Assembly (NCBI GenBank): GCA_028869995.1
Contig: JAGWQN010000134.1
Span: 1 to 42,541 of the forward strand
DNA: 42,541 nucleotides
Source of the DNA: Rhodospirillales bacterium
GTDB taxonomy: Bacteria > Pseudomonadota > Alphaproteobacteria > Acetobacterales > Acetobacteraceae
Reading direction: 5' to 3'
In this document: in pieces, positions 7,357-14,828 of the stretch
Numbering within the stretch: the stretch's first letter is position 1
Layout: every line of letters begins with the position of its first letter
Program-made: the position numbers and the translations under genes
Notes under the pieces: model-generated
The model's input: the letters and a program-made list of their open reading frames with translations, nothing else
Told to the model about the DNA's origin: nothing
Database searches by the model: none

Positions 7357-7938
7357 ATGAACCTGCCCCTGATGCCCAAAGCCACCGCCGTGTGGTTGAT
7401 CGACAAGACGGCGCTGACTTTCGAGCAGATCGGCGCGTTCTGCGGCATGCATCCGCTCGAGGTGCAGGCGATCGCCGACGGCGAGGTCGCCCAGGGCATC
7501 GTCGGCTACGACCCGGTCGCCAACCTGCAGGTGACGATGGAGGAGATCCGCCGCGGCGAGGCCGATCCGTCCTACCGGCTCAAGCTGCTGCCCTCGGCTC
7601 TGCCCGCGCCCAAGCGCCTGCGCGGCGCCCGCTACACGCCGGTGGCCAAACGCAACGACCGGCCCAACGGCATCGCCTATCTGTTGCGCAACTTCCCGCA
7701 GCTCGAAATCAACGACGTGGCGAAGCTGATGGGCACGACCAAAGAGACGGTCATCAAGGTGCGCGACCGTACCCATTGGAACGCCACCAACATCAAGCCC
7801 CAGGACCCGGTGATTCTCGGCCTCTGCAGCCAGACCGACCTCAACAACGCCGTCGCCCGTGCTTCCGAGCGGCGTACGAAGCGCGGCGAGGCCGTGCCGG
7901 TCCCGCCGCCGCCCTCGCTTGAAGACGAAGCCGCGTAG
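7357..7938 (+). CDS. trcR: Cell-cycle transcriptional regulator TrcR (DUF1013)
   Basis: A 193-residue protein of the alphaproteobacterial DUF1013/TrcR family. The start MNLPLMPKATAVWLIDKTAL and the downstream block RPNGIAYLLRNFPQLEIND are highly conserved in the family. Two helix-turn-helix-like segments are visible, at about 19-40 (LTFEQIGAFCGMHPLEVQAI) and 124-145 (INDVAKLMGTTKETVIKV). Both resemble sigma-factor region-4-like DNA readers. GAGGTGAGAACG precedes the chosen ATG; the frame extends upstream to 7312 without conservation. The TAG stop is the first base triplet of a palindromic element. Confidence 0.9.
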   Translation: MNLPLMPKATAVWLIDKTALTFEQIGAFCGMHPLEVQAIADGEVAQGIVGYDPVANLQVTMEEIRRGEADPSYRLKLLPSALPAPKRLRGARYTPVAKRNDRPNGIAYLLRNFPQLEINDVAKLMGTTKETVIKVRDRTHWNATNIKPQDPVILGLCSQTDLNNAVARASERRTKRGEAVPVPPPPSLEDEAA

Positions 7939-8000
7939 AGCAACTTTCGGCGTGGCTGAGCCTGCCCGGCTCAGCCGTGCCGGAGATAAGTTGCTCTCAT
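7936..8000. terminator. Long palindromic hairpin after trcR, starting at the stop codon
   Basis: AGAGCAACTT (7937-7946) pairs with AAGTTGCTCT (7988-7997). Inside, GGCTGAGCC (7954-7962) pairs perfectly with GGCTCAGCC (7968-7976) around TGCCC, with a further CGGC/GCCG step. The TAG of trcR opens the element. Two convergent genes flank it, so a bidirectional terminator role is likely. Confidence 0.6.
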
Positions 8001-8014
8001 TTATGCGTTTTCCT

Positions 8015-8063
8015 GAGCAAGAGATCCGATCCGATGATGCCATCTGATCGGATACGGCTCTAG
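8015..8063. repeat. Interspersed palindromic repeat, copy A
   Basis: A 49-bp element that is identical to 17794-17842 except at two bases. The inner arms ATCCGATC and GATCGGAT form an 8-bp stem, and the outer GAGC/GCTC closes it. The right end CTA is the TAG stop, on the minus strand, of the DUF465 gene. It adjoins the trcR hairpin on the left, forming a 128-bp composite. Confidence 0.85.
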
Positions 8064-8227
8064 GCGCGACGCAGCCGCTCCATTTCCTCCTTCAACCGCA
8101 GCTTCTCGACCTTGAGCTGGGCGAGACGTGTGTCATCGGGCCTCGGCCGGTTACCCTCGTCGGCAATCCGGCTTTCCAGATCCGCGTGACGGCTGCGTAG
8201 GGATTGGATGTGCGACTCCAGGCTCAT
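8060..8227 (-). CDS. DUF465 (YdcH-like) small coiled-coil protein
   Basis: A 55-residue protein, MSLESHIQSLRSRHADLESR to ...EEMERLRRA. It has two helical heptad stretches joined by a short Pro-rich turn (GNRPRPDDTR), which is the DUF465/YdcH pattern. Function is unknown. CAGGAGGTGTC before the ATG at 8227 is an excellent ribosome binding site. The stop codon lies inside the palindromic repeat. A second DUF465 gene runs divergently from 8417. Confidence 0.8.
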   Translation of the reverse strand: MSLESHIQSLRSRHADLESRIADEGNRPRPDDTRLAQLKVEKLRLKEEMERLRRA

Positions 8228-8416
8228 GACACCTCCTGAGGCTGTCTAGCCGCGGGTCCTCGGGTCTCCGCCCCCCATGGGGCGCGCGCTTACCCGCGGC
8301 AGGCCGATGCTAGACCCGCCGGACGCGCGAAGGCGACCAAATTCGGCGTCATGATCGCGGCCTGCGCAGGCTGGTTTGCCGTTCCATTCCGCGAAGCGAA
8401 CGCCTATCACTGGGGC

Positions 8417-8620
8417 ATGCTGCCCGACCGTGATTCCCTGTTGAGCCGCCTGCACGAACTGCGCAGCGAGCACCGCGACCTCGACACCGTCATCTCGCGA
8501 CTCACCGAGGCGGGACCCACGGACCAGCTCCATCTTCAGCGCCTCAAGAAGCGCAAGCTGGTGCTCAAGGATGAAATCGCCTGGCTGGAATCCCGCCTGA
8601 TCCCGGACTCCATCGCGTGA
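8417..8620 (+). CDS. DUF465 (YdcH-like) protein upstream of purE
   Basis: A 67-residue paralogue of the preceding small gene. [19 protein letters not shown] and [19 protein letters not shown] show the two-helix DUF465 pattern. The ATG at 8417 gives a protein of family length; the frame stays open to 8351 but the extra residues are not DUF465-like. Its TGA overlaps the purE start (TGATG), so it is translationally coupled to purEK. Why a DUF465 protein precedes purE is not known. Confidence 0.8.
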   Translation: MLPDRDSLLSRLHELRSEHRDLDTVISRLTEAGPTDQLHLQRLKKRKLVLKDEIAWLESRLIPDSIA

Positions 8621-9147
8621 TGCCGCCGACGGCCGCTCCCCTCGTCGGCGTGGTGATGGGCAGCCGCTCCGACTGGGCCACGATGGAACATGCGGCGCAG
8701 ACGCTCGCTGCCCTCGGCGTCGCCCACGAGTCGCGGGTCGTTTCGGCCCATCGCACGCCGCTGCGGCTCGCGCGCTATGCCAGTGAAGCGCGTGGGCGAG
8801 GTATCCGCGTGATCATCGCCGGGGCCGGAGGGGCGGCACACCTGCCCGGTATGCTCGCCGCCCATACGAGCCTGCCGGTGCTTGGTGTTCCGGTTGAGAG
8901 TCATGCCCTCAAAGGTTTGGATTCATTACTTTCCATTGTGCAGATGCCGGCCGGCGTGCCGGTAGGGACCTTGGCTATCGGCAAGGCCGGCGCGATCAAC
9001 GCGGCGTTGCTGGCCGTGGCCATCCTGGCCGGCAGCGATGTCGATCTGGCGGCCCGACTCGATGCCTGGCGCCAGCGACAGACCGATTCCGTTCACGATC
9101 TGCCCTTCGATCCCGCTCTCGAGTCGCATGCCGAGTCGCAGGGCTGA
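8620..9147 (+). CDS. purE: 5-(carboxyamino)imidazole ribonucleotide mutase
   Basis: A 175-residue class I PurE that converts N5-CAIR to CAIR in purine synthesis. The substrate loop [13 protein letters not shown] lies near residue 10, SAHRTP near 41-46 holds the catalytic His, and [12 protein letters not shown] near 69 is the second conserved loop. The ATG at 8620 overlaps the stop of the DUF465 gene; a GTG one codon earlier is the only alternative. The C-terminus overlaps the purK start by 20 bp, which fits coupled expression. Confidence 0.97.
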   Translation: MPPTAAPLVGVVMGSRSDWATMEHAAQTLAALGVAHESRVVSAHRTPLRLARYASEARGRGIRVIIAGAGGAAHLPGMLAAHTSLPVLGVPVESHALKGLDSLLSIVQMPAGVPVGTLAIGKAGAINAALLAVAILAGSDVDLAARLDAWRQRQTDSVHDLPFDPALESHAESQG

Positions 9148-10294
9148 GCCGGCTCCTTTCCCCCTGCCGCCCAATGCCACGATTGGCATCATCGGCGGCG
9201 GGCAGCTGGGGCGCATGTCCGCACTCGCCGCGGCACGTCTGGGCCTGCGCTGCCATATCCTGACCCCCGATACCGATAGCCCCGCGGGCCAGGTCGCCGC
9301 CGGCACCACCCATGGCGATTACGACGATCCCGTCGCCCTGCACCGCTTCGCCGAGAGCGTCGATGTCGTCACCTTCGAGTTCGAGAACGTCAGCGCCGAG
9401 GGGCTCGACCTGCTTGCCTCGCTGCGCCCGGTGCGGCCGGCGCCGGCGATCCTGCGGATTTCCCAGGACCGCGCCGCGGAGAAATCGTTCCTCAACCGAG
9501 CCGGGGCGGCGACGGCGCCCTGGCGCCCGGTCGGCAGCCGCGACGATTTGGTGGCCGCGGTGGCCGAGCTGGGCCTGCCAGCGGTGCTCAAGACGACCCG
9601 CCTCGGCTACGACGGCAAGGGCCAAGTCGTGCTGCGCACGCCCGACGATATTGCGTCCGCATTCGAGCAACTGCATCCCAAACCATTGATTTTGGAAAAA
9701 TTCGTCGATTTCTCCCATGAGATCAGCGTGATCGTCGCGCGGGCCGAGGACGGCACGCTGGCCAGCTTCGACACGGTGGAAAACCGTCACCGCGAGCAGA
9801 TCCTGGACCTCACGCTGGCGCCGGCGCGCGTTGCGCCGGAGATCGCGGCGGCTGCCCAGGGGCTGGCGCGGCGGATTGCCGAGGCCCTCGACCTCGTGGG
9901 CCTGCTCGCGGTCGAGATGTTTGTTGGCGCCGACGGGCGTGTGCTGGTCAACGAGATCGCGCCCCGGCCGCACAACTCGGGCCACTGGACGATCGATGCC
10001 TGTCCGGTGAGCCAGTTCGAGTTGCATATCCGCGCCGTCGCCGGTCTGCCGTTGCCGCCGGCCGTGCGCCACGCGGACGCGGCGATGAAGAACCTGGTCG
10101 GTCTCGAGGAGGTGGCGCTATGGCCCGAGATCCTCGCGACGCCCGGCCTGTGCGCCCATCACTACGGCAAGCGCGAGGCGCGGCCCGGCCGCAAGATGGG
10201 GCATGTGACGCGGCTTTTCCCCAAGGGGGCGCTACCCGGCGACGAGGGGGTGGCGCTGGCGCTGGGGCCGGTGCCGTTCAGCCGCGCCGGCTGA
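9128..10294 (+). CDS. purK: 5-(carboxyamino)imidazole ribonucleotide synthase
   Basis: A 388-residue ATP-grasp enzyme that makes N5-CAIR from AIR, bicarbonate and ATP, feeding Pur[13 protein letters not shown] near 19-30 is the N-terminal signature. [12 protein letters not shown] holds the ATP-binding loop, and [16 protein letters not shown] carries the catalytic metal-binding block. The ATG at 9128 is chosen because it lies just before the signature and overlaps purE by 20 bp; the open frame to 9038 lies inside purE. The 3' end overlaps the convergent deoxyribosyltransferase gene by 17 bp. Confidence 0.96.
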   Translation: MPSRRAEPAPFPLPPNATIGIIGGGQLGRMSALAAARLGLRCHILTPDTDSPAGQVAAGTTHGDYDDPVALHRFAESVDVVTFEFENVSAEGLDLLASLRPVRPAPAILRISQDRAAEKSFLNRAGAATAPWRPVGSRDDLVAAVAELGLPAVLKTTRLGYDGKGQVVLRTPDDIASAFEQLHPKPLILEKFVDFSHEISVIVARAEDGTLASFDTVENRHREQILDLTLAPARVAPEIAAAAQGLARRIAEALDLVGLLAVEMFVGADGRVLVNEIAPRPHNSGHWTIDACPVSQFELHIRAVAGLPLPPAVRHADAAMKNLVGLEEVALWPEILATPGLCAHHYGKREARPGRKMGHVTRLFPKGALPGDEGVALALGPVPFSRAG

Positions 10295-10823
10295 GCCCCT
10301 CGGCTGCCCGGCGCAACGCGGCAAGATCCGTCCAGCGCCGCGCCGGGGTCACGTTCTCCACCTCGATGCTCCCGCCGCTGGCCAGGATCGCGCCCTCGAT
10401 CATCAGGTTGTCGCCGGGGAAACACTCCTCGATCGCCATCCCCTCGCGGTCGCGCATCCCCCCGCCGGCCCAGGCGCGGCTGCGGGTGGCGAACGGGGTG
10501 GCGACATTGGTCCACCCCCACAGCAGGAGGCCGCGGGCGCGCGCGAAGCCGAGCTCGAAGACGGTGCCGGCATCCGCGCTCGGGCCGCGGAATGGGGTGA
10601 GGTTGGCGATCAGCGCCTGGCAGGAGGCGATATGCGCCTCATTGGCCGCGGCGATGCGGCTGCCTTCCGACTGCAGAAGCGGGGGCGGGGCGGATCGGGG
10701 TGGTGGATCCAGCGGGAACACGCCGGCCAGGCCGAACCCGGCCAGCACGGCCTTGAGTTCGGCGCCGCGCCGTTCCGGTTCCGGCAAGAACACATCCGGT
10801 CCAGCGAGATAGACCCGCATCAT
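10278..10823 (-). CDS. Nucleoside 2-deoxyribosyltransferase
   Basis: A 181-residue enzyme of the nucleoside 2-deoxyribosyltransferase superfamily, which exchanges or releases the base of (deoxy)nucleosides. YLAGPDVF at 5-12 is the ligand-binding start. LTPFRGPSADAGTVFELGFA near 75-95 is the family block with the catalytic Glu. The start is one of two adjacent ATG codons at 10823 and 10820, preceded by GGGGGAG. With ndk on its other side it forms a nucleotide-metabolism neighbourhood. Substrate range, including hydrolase activity on modified nucleotides, is not readable from the sequence. Confidence 0.88.
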   Translation of the reverse strand: MMRVYLAGPDVFLPEPERRGAELKAVLAGFGLAGVFPLDPPPRSAPPPLLQSEGSRIAAANEAHIASCQALIANLTPFRGPSADAGTVFELGFARARGLLLWGWTNVATPFATRSRAWAGGGMRDREGMAIEECFPGDNLMIEGAILASGGSIEVENVTPARRWTDLAALRRAAEGLSRRG

Positions 10824-10883
10824 GCCCGCTCCCCCGATCCGCAAGGCGGCCAGTGAAGCGGGCAGGGCGGCGGCGGTCCAGCC

Positions 10884-11306
10884 TCAGCCGACGATGTCGA
10901 GGCCGGAGAAGAAGAAAGCGATCTCGATCGCGGCGTTCTCGGGGCTGTCGGACCCGTGCACGGAGTTGGCCTCGATGCTTTCGGCGAACTCCTTGCGGAT
11001 GGTGCCGGGGGCGGCGTTGGCGGGGTTGGTCGCGCCCATCACCTCGCGGTTGCGCGCGACCGCGTTCTCGCCCTCGAGCGCCTGCACCACGACCGGGCCC
11101 GACACCATGAAGGTGACGAGGTCGCGGAAGAACGGGCGCTCCTTGTGCACGGCGTAGAATGCCTCGGCCTGGGCCGTGGTCAGGTGCAGGCGGCGCTGCG
11201 CCACGATACGCAGGCCGGCCGCCTCGAGCTTGGCGTTGATCGCGCCCGTCAGGTTGCGGCGTGTGGCGTCGGGTTTGATGATCGACAGCGTGCGCTCGTG
11301 CGCCAT
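10884..11306 (-). CDS. ndk: Nucleoside diphosphate kinase
   Basis: A 140-residue kinase that balances NTP pools through a phosphohistidine intermediate. [16 protein letters not shown] is the N-terminal signature, and [13 protein letters not shown] near 114-126 holds the catalytic His. The ATG at 11306 gives the exact family length. The frame is open far upstream only because it runs antisense to the ABC-F gene. It is divergent from that gene with 117 bp between starts. Confidence 0.98.
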   Translation of the reverse strand: MAHERTLSIIKPDATRRNLTGAINAKLEAAGLRIVAQRRLHLTTAQAEAFYAVHKERPFFRDLVTFMVSGPVVVQALEGENAVARNREVMGATNPANAAPGTIRKEFAESIEANSVHGSDSPENAAIEIAFFFSGLDIVG

Positions 11307-11423
11307 GGTGAGGGCCTTTCGTCGGTTTTCCGGTGAGGGCGCGCCCTTAGCGTGGCGGCTTTTCGCGGGCAACCCCCGCCGCCCCCTTCCACCACGCCTT
11401 CCCCGGCGGCAAAACCCCTCCCC

Positions 11424-13283
11424 ATGAGCCTGCTCGTCCTCGAACAAGCCGTGCTGCGCATCGCCGGGCGGCCGTTGCTCGACGGCGCCGACCTCGTGAT
11501 CGGCGCCGGGCAGCGCATCGGCCTGGTCGGGCGTAACGGCGCCGGCAAGTCGACGCTGCTCAAGGTCATCACCGGCGAATTGCAGCTCGACGGCGGCACG
11601 CTGCGCCTCGCGCGCAACGTGCGCCTGGGCAGCGTCCGTCAGGACGCGCCGGACGGCGAGGCCTCGCCCCTGGACTACGTGCTCGCCGCCGATACCGAGC
11701 GCGCCCACCTGCTCGCCGAGGCCGAGACCGCGCCCGCCGAGCGCCTCGCCGACATCCACCACCGCCTCGAGGCGATCGGCGCCGATGCCGCCCCGGCGCG
11801 GGCAGCCACCATCCTCGCCGGGCTTGGCTTCGACGCGGCGGCACAGGCGCGCGCGCTCTCGACCTTCTCCGGCGGCTGGCGCATGCGTGTCGCGCTCGCC
11901 GCGGCGCTGTTCCTGATGCCGGATCTGCTGCTGCTCGACGAGCCCACCAACCATCTCGACCTCGAGGCGACGCTGTGGCTCGAGACCTGGCTCATGCGCT
12001 TCCCCGGCGCCGCGCTCATCGTCTCGCATGACCGTTCGCTGCTGGACCGCACCGTCGGCGCGATCGCGCATCTCGACCGCGGGCGCATCGCCGTCACTCC
12101 CGGCGGCTTCGAGGAGTTCATCCGCATCCGCACCGAACGCGCCGCCGCGCGCAAGGCGGAGGCCGGGCGCATCGAGGCTCAGCGCGCGCGCATGCAGGCC
12201 TTCGTCGACCGCTTCCGCTACAAGGCGAGCAAGGCGCGCCAGGCACAGTCGCGGCTCAAAGCGATCGCGCGCCTGCCGGCGCTCGAGGCGGTTGTGGACG
12301 ACGTGCCGATCCGTCTCGAATTTCCCGCCCCCAGGGTGCTGTCGCCGCCCCTGCTGACACTCGATGACGTTTCGGTGGGCTATGGCGGACAGCCGGTGCT
12401 GCGCCGCGTCTCGCTGCGGCTCGATCCGGACGACCGCATCGCGTTGCTCGGGCGCAACGGCAACGGCAAAACCACGCTGGCGCGCGTCATCGCCGAGAGG
12501 CTCGGCACGATGGGCGGGCGCGTCTGGCGCGCGCCAGGTGTGACGGTGGGCTATTTCGCGCAGTCGCAGGAGGAGGAGCTGGACACGGCGGCGAGCCCGC
12601 TCCTGCATCTCGAGCGAGCGGCCCCGGCGCTGGCGGAAACGGCGCAGCGCGCGCAGCTCGCGCGGTTCGGTCTCGACGCGGAACGGGTTGAAACGCCAGT
12701 CGCCAGCCTCTCCGGGGGCGAGAAGGCGCGGCTGCTGCTGGCGCTGGCCACGCGCGAGGCACCGCCGATCCTGGTGCTCGACGAGCCGACCAACCATCTC
12801 GACATCGATGCGCGCGAGGCGCTGGTGCGTGCGCTTGCGGACTTCCCCGGTGCGGTGGTGCTGATCAGCCACGACCCGCATCTCGTGGAACTCGTCGCGG
12901 ACCGCCTCTACCTGGTCGCGAACGGCACCGTCGCGCCCTATGACGGCGATCTCGAGAGCTACCGTGCGCTGCTTGCCGAGGAAAGCCGCCCCGCGAAGGA
13001 GGCGAAGCCGGCCGCATCGCGCGACGACCAGCGCCGCGAACGCGCCGAGGCACGCGCGGCGCTCGCGCCCCTGCGCAGGAAGGCGCGCGATGCCGAGAGC
13101 GCGCTCGCGCGCATCGCCGCCGAACGGGCGAGGATTGAGGCCCAGCTGGCGGATCCGGCCACCTACGCCCGCGGCAGCGATGTTCCCGCGCTGCAACTCA
13201 AGCTCGCGGCCCTGGCGCGCCAGCAGGCCGAGGCGGAGACGAGCTGGCTCGAAGCCGCGGAGGCGCTCGAAGCGGGCGCCTGA
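11424..13283 (+). CDS. ABC-F family ATPase, YheS-like
   Basis: A 619-residue duplicated ATPase without membrane segments; ABC-F proteins act on the ribosome. Walker A motifs GRNGAGKST (about 37-45) and GRNGNGKTT (about 345), signatures SGGWRMR and LSGGEKAR, and two [10 protein letters not shown] / LDEPTNHLD Walker B motifs are intact. The linker between the domains ([19 protein letters not shown]) is the P-site-tRNA interaction arm. A C-terminal coiled coil spans about 540-615. The DFSGGWRMR-like block, the DGDLESY end of domain 2 and the WLEAAEALE tail resemble E. coli YheS. No clear Shine-Dalgarno sequence precedes the ATG. Confidence 0.92.
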   Translation: MSLLVLEQAVLRIAGRPLLDGADLVIGAGQRIGLVGRNGAGKSTLLKVITGELQLDGGTLRLARNVRLGSVRQDAPDGEASPLDYVLAADTERAHLLAEAETAPAERLADIHHRLEAIGADAAPARAATILAGLGFDAAAQARALSTFSGGWRMRVALAAALFLMPDLLLLDEPTNHLDLEATLWLETWLMRFPGAALIVSHDRSLLDRTVGAIAHLDRGRIAVTPGGFEEFIRIRTERAAARKAEAGRIEAQRARMQAFVDRFRYKASKARQAQSRLKAIARLPALEAVVDDVPIRLEFPAPRVLSPPLLTLDDVSVGYGGQPVLRRVSLRLDPDDRIALLGRNGNGKTTLARVIAERLGTMGGRVWRAPGVTVGYFAQSQEEELDTAASPLLHLERAAPALAETAQRAQLARFGLDAERVETPVASLSGGEKARLLLALATREAPPILVLDEPTNHLDIDAREALVRALADFPGAVVLISHDPHLVELVADRLYLVANGTVAPYDGDLESYRALLAEESRPAKEAKPAASRDDQRRERAEARAALAPLRRKARDAESALARIAAERARIEAQLADPATYARGSDVPALQLKLAALARQQAEAETSWLEAAEALEAGA

Positions 13284-13320
13284 GCGCCGGCGGGATCGCG
13301 CGGCTGCGAGGATCGTCGCC

Positions 13321-14061
13321 TCAGGCCATGGCGGGCACGGGCTGCGCCAGCCGCGCCTCCACCCTCTGCGCGGCCTCGCGGAACTGCGCGCGCATGGCGG
13401 CGGCGTGCGGGTTGGCGTCGAGAACGGTGCGGAACAGCGCGTCGGAATCGTGGCGTACGGTGTCCACCATGCGCAACAGGTGGCGGAAGGTCGGCGTCGC
13501 CAGCCGCGTGTCGCCAACCCCCATCTCCAGCACAATCCGCGCCAGCAGGTGCGTCAGGCCCTGCACGGTCGCCATCTCGCGGTCATGCTCCTCCGCCGCC
13601 AGCACCACCACGTCGAGCGCCAATGTTGCGGCAAGAAAATGAGAGACCAGCCGTTGCCGCCGTCCGCGCCGCGCGGGGCAGATCGCGACCGGCAATCCGG
13701 CGATCCCGTCGCGGCCGCTCTGCGGTCCGAACAGCGGGTGCGTTCCGACGATATCGGCATGGTCGGGCAGGATCGCATCGAGGAGGGCGAGCGGCGCAGA
13801 CTTGACCGAACAGACGTCGATCACCAGGGCGCCTGGCTCAAGCAGGGGCGCGATCGCGCGCGCCACCTCGGCGAGTGCGGCGAGCGGTACGGCGAGGATC
13901 ACCACCGGGCAGGCGGCCGCCGCGGCGAGGCTCGGGCCCGGGCGGGCCGGATCGTGGGCGACGACATCGACATGGCGCGCGAGGAGAGGGCGCGCGAAGG
14001 CGCCGAACGCGCCGAGCCCGATCAGGCCGAGGCGGTGGGGAAGGGATGGGGAGCGGGACAT
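13321..14061 (-). CDS. tyrA: Prephenate/arogenate dehydrogenase
   Basis: A 246-residue NAD(P)-dependent enzyme of the TyrA family, catalysing the oxidative decarboxylation step to tyrosine. [12 protein letters not shown] near 12-23 is the dinucleotide fold, and [12 protein letters not shown] near 103-114 is the TyrA signature with the catalytic His. It is shorter than the usual 280-310 residues, the C-terminal dimerisation helices being reduced. The ATG at 14061 is preferred; the frame upstream reads through the terminator. Transcription appears to be controlled by a tyrosine-codon attenuator at 14104-14200. Choice between prephenate and arogenate is open. Confidence 0.9.
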   Translation of the reverse strand: MSRSPSLPHRLGLIGLGAFGAFARPLLARHVDVVAHDPARPGPSLAAAAACPVVILAVPLAALAEVARAIAPLLEPGALVIDVCSVKSAPLALLDAILPDHADIVGTHPLFGPQSGRDGIAGLPVAICPARRGRRQRLVSHFLAATLALDVVVLAAEEHDREMATVQGLTHLLARIVLEMGVGDTRLATPTFRHLLRMVDTVRHDSDALFRTVLDANPHAAAMRAQFREAAQRVEARLAQPVPAMA

Positions 14062-14103
14062 TGGGCGGCGGTTCCTTGTGGGGTTGCGCCGCCGCCGAAC
14101 AAC

Positions 14104-14125
14104 AAAAAAGCCGCCCGGAGGCGGC
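14104..14125 (-). terminator. Intrinsic terminator in the tyrA leader
   Basis: On the minus strand GCCGCC, loop TCCG, GGCGGC is followed directly by TTTTTTGTTGTT. The loop is of the very stable UNCG class. It lies 42 bp before the tyrA start and there is no other minus-strand gene upstream for it to end, which points to attenuation. Confidence 0.85.
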
Positions 14126-14155
14126 ATCGTCGAGAATTGATCCGACCTGCCGCGT

Positions 14156-14200
14156 TCAGTGACGCGGGCGGTAATACCGGGATGCGCGGGTGCGGATCAT
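14156..14200 (-). CDS. tyrA leader peptide MIRTRASRYYRPRH
   Basis: Fourteen residues with two consecutive tyrosines (codons TAT TAC at 14176-14171) and a TGA stop inside the loop of the pause hairpin. The Tyr codons end four bases before segment 1 of the attenuator, the spacing expected for ribosome masking. No Shine-Dalgarno sequence is visible. A weak promoter TTGACC (14235-14230), 17 bp, TTCGCT (14212-14207) would start transcription at or next to the ATG, so the peptide may be read from a leaderless transcript; that part is speculative. Confidence 0.6.
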   Translation of the reverse strand: MIRTRASRYYRPRH

Positions 14201-14257
14201 GGAGCGAGCGAAGCGCGAAACCGCCGCGTGGTCAAGATCCGGAACGCCGGCCGCGGC

Positions 14258-14271
14258 TTGACCCACGTCAA
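14258..14271. promoter_or_regulatory. Crp/Fnr-family palindrome upstream of the host-attachment gene
   Basis: TTGAC-CCAC-GTCAA is a perfect 5-bp palindrome with 4-bp spacer, of the Fnr/FixK/Dnr type. It is centred about 60 bp before the plus-strand ATG at 14324, a typical activating distance from a promoter. It also lies upstream of the minus-strand tyrA leader. Confidence 0.5.
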
Positions 14272-14323
14272 GGCCGGGCCGTGCGGTCGGCAGCATGCTG
14301 CTTGCGGAGAGCAGGAGGATGAG

Positions 14324-14791
14324 ATGGCCAAGCAGCAACGGCTTCTGGTGGTGATCGCGGATGGCGCCAATGCGCGGTTCCTGAGGCAGACACCCCACGA
14401 CACGCTGCACCAGGACCGCGTGTTCGAGGCCGGTGCCGCCCATCAGCGCGGCTCCGACCTGCGCAGCGACGGACCCGGCGCCAGCTTCCACTCCGGCTCG
14501 TCGGCGCACCACGCGATTGCACCGAAGCACGACCCGAAGGAGCTGGAAAAGGAGAAGTTCGCAGGCTTCATTGCCGGAGAGATCGACACGGCGGTCGCCG
14601 CGGAGACGTGGGACGCACTCGTCGTCGTGGCACCCGCGCACACCATGGCCGTGCTGCGCGAGCATCTCGGCCAGCCTGCCCGGGCGATCCTGGCCGGCAC
14701 GGTCGAGAAGGATCTCGTCAAGACGCCGACCGACCAGCTCGTCTCGCACCTGCGCCACTTCATCCCGGTTGTGCTGCGCCCGGCGGAGTGA
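14324..14791 (+). CDS. Host attachment family protein (PF10116-like)
   Basis: A 155-residue soluble protein starting MAKQQRLLVVIADGANARFL and ending LVSHLRHFIPVVL. These are the two ends of the family named after the Agrobacterium protein required for attachment to host cells. The central HDPKELEKEKFAGFIAGEID and LVVVAPAHTMAVLREHL resemble the archaeal release-factor-1-like fold. The family is widespread in free-living bacteria, often beside stress genes, so a stress-linked translation role is as likely as attachment. AGGAGGATGAG precedes the ATG. A Crp/Fnr-like palindrome lies upstream. Confidence 0.85.
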   Translation: MAKQQRLLVVIADGANARFLRQTPHDTLHQDRVFEAGAAHQRGSDLRSDGPGASFHSGSSAHHAIAPKHDPKELEKEKFAGFIAGEIDTAVAAETWDALVVVAPAHTMAVLREHLGQPARAILAGTVEKDLVKTPTDQLVSHLRHFIPVVLRPAE

Positions 14792-14828
14792 CCGCCAAGC
14801 GCGCGGGGATCTGAGCCGCGCGCCAGCC

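Larger units (their letters stand above)
14104..14200 (-). promoter_or_regulatory. Ribosome-mediated tyrosine attenuator of tyrA
   Basis: The minus-strand leader contains all classic parts in order. There is a 14-codon leader peptide with tandem TAT TAC (14200-14156). Segment 1 CCGCGT (14167-14162) pairs with segment 2 ACGCGG (14155-14150) as pause hairpin. Segment 2 GCGGCA plus GTCG (14153-14148, 14146-14143) alternatively pairs with CGAC plus TGCCGC (14132-14129, 14126-14121) as antiterminator. Segment 3 GCCGCC pairs with segment 4 GGCGGC as terminator. A ribosome stalled on the Tyr codons would cover segment 1 and allow transcription into tyrA. Pairings were found by eye. Confidence 0.75.

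Noticed and set aside
10884-13535. An 883-codon open frame on the minus strand
   Set aside because: Only its last 140 codons are a gene (ndk). The rest is antisense to the ABC-F ATPase and tyrA and is an Arg/Gly/Ala-rich shadow typical of high GC.
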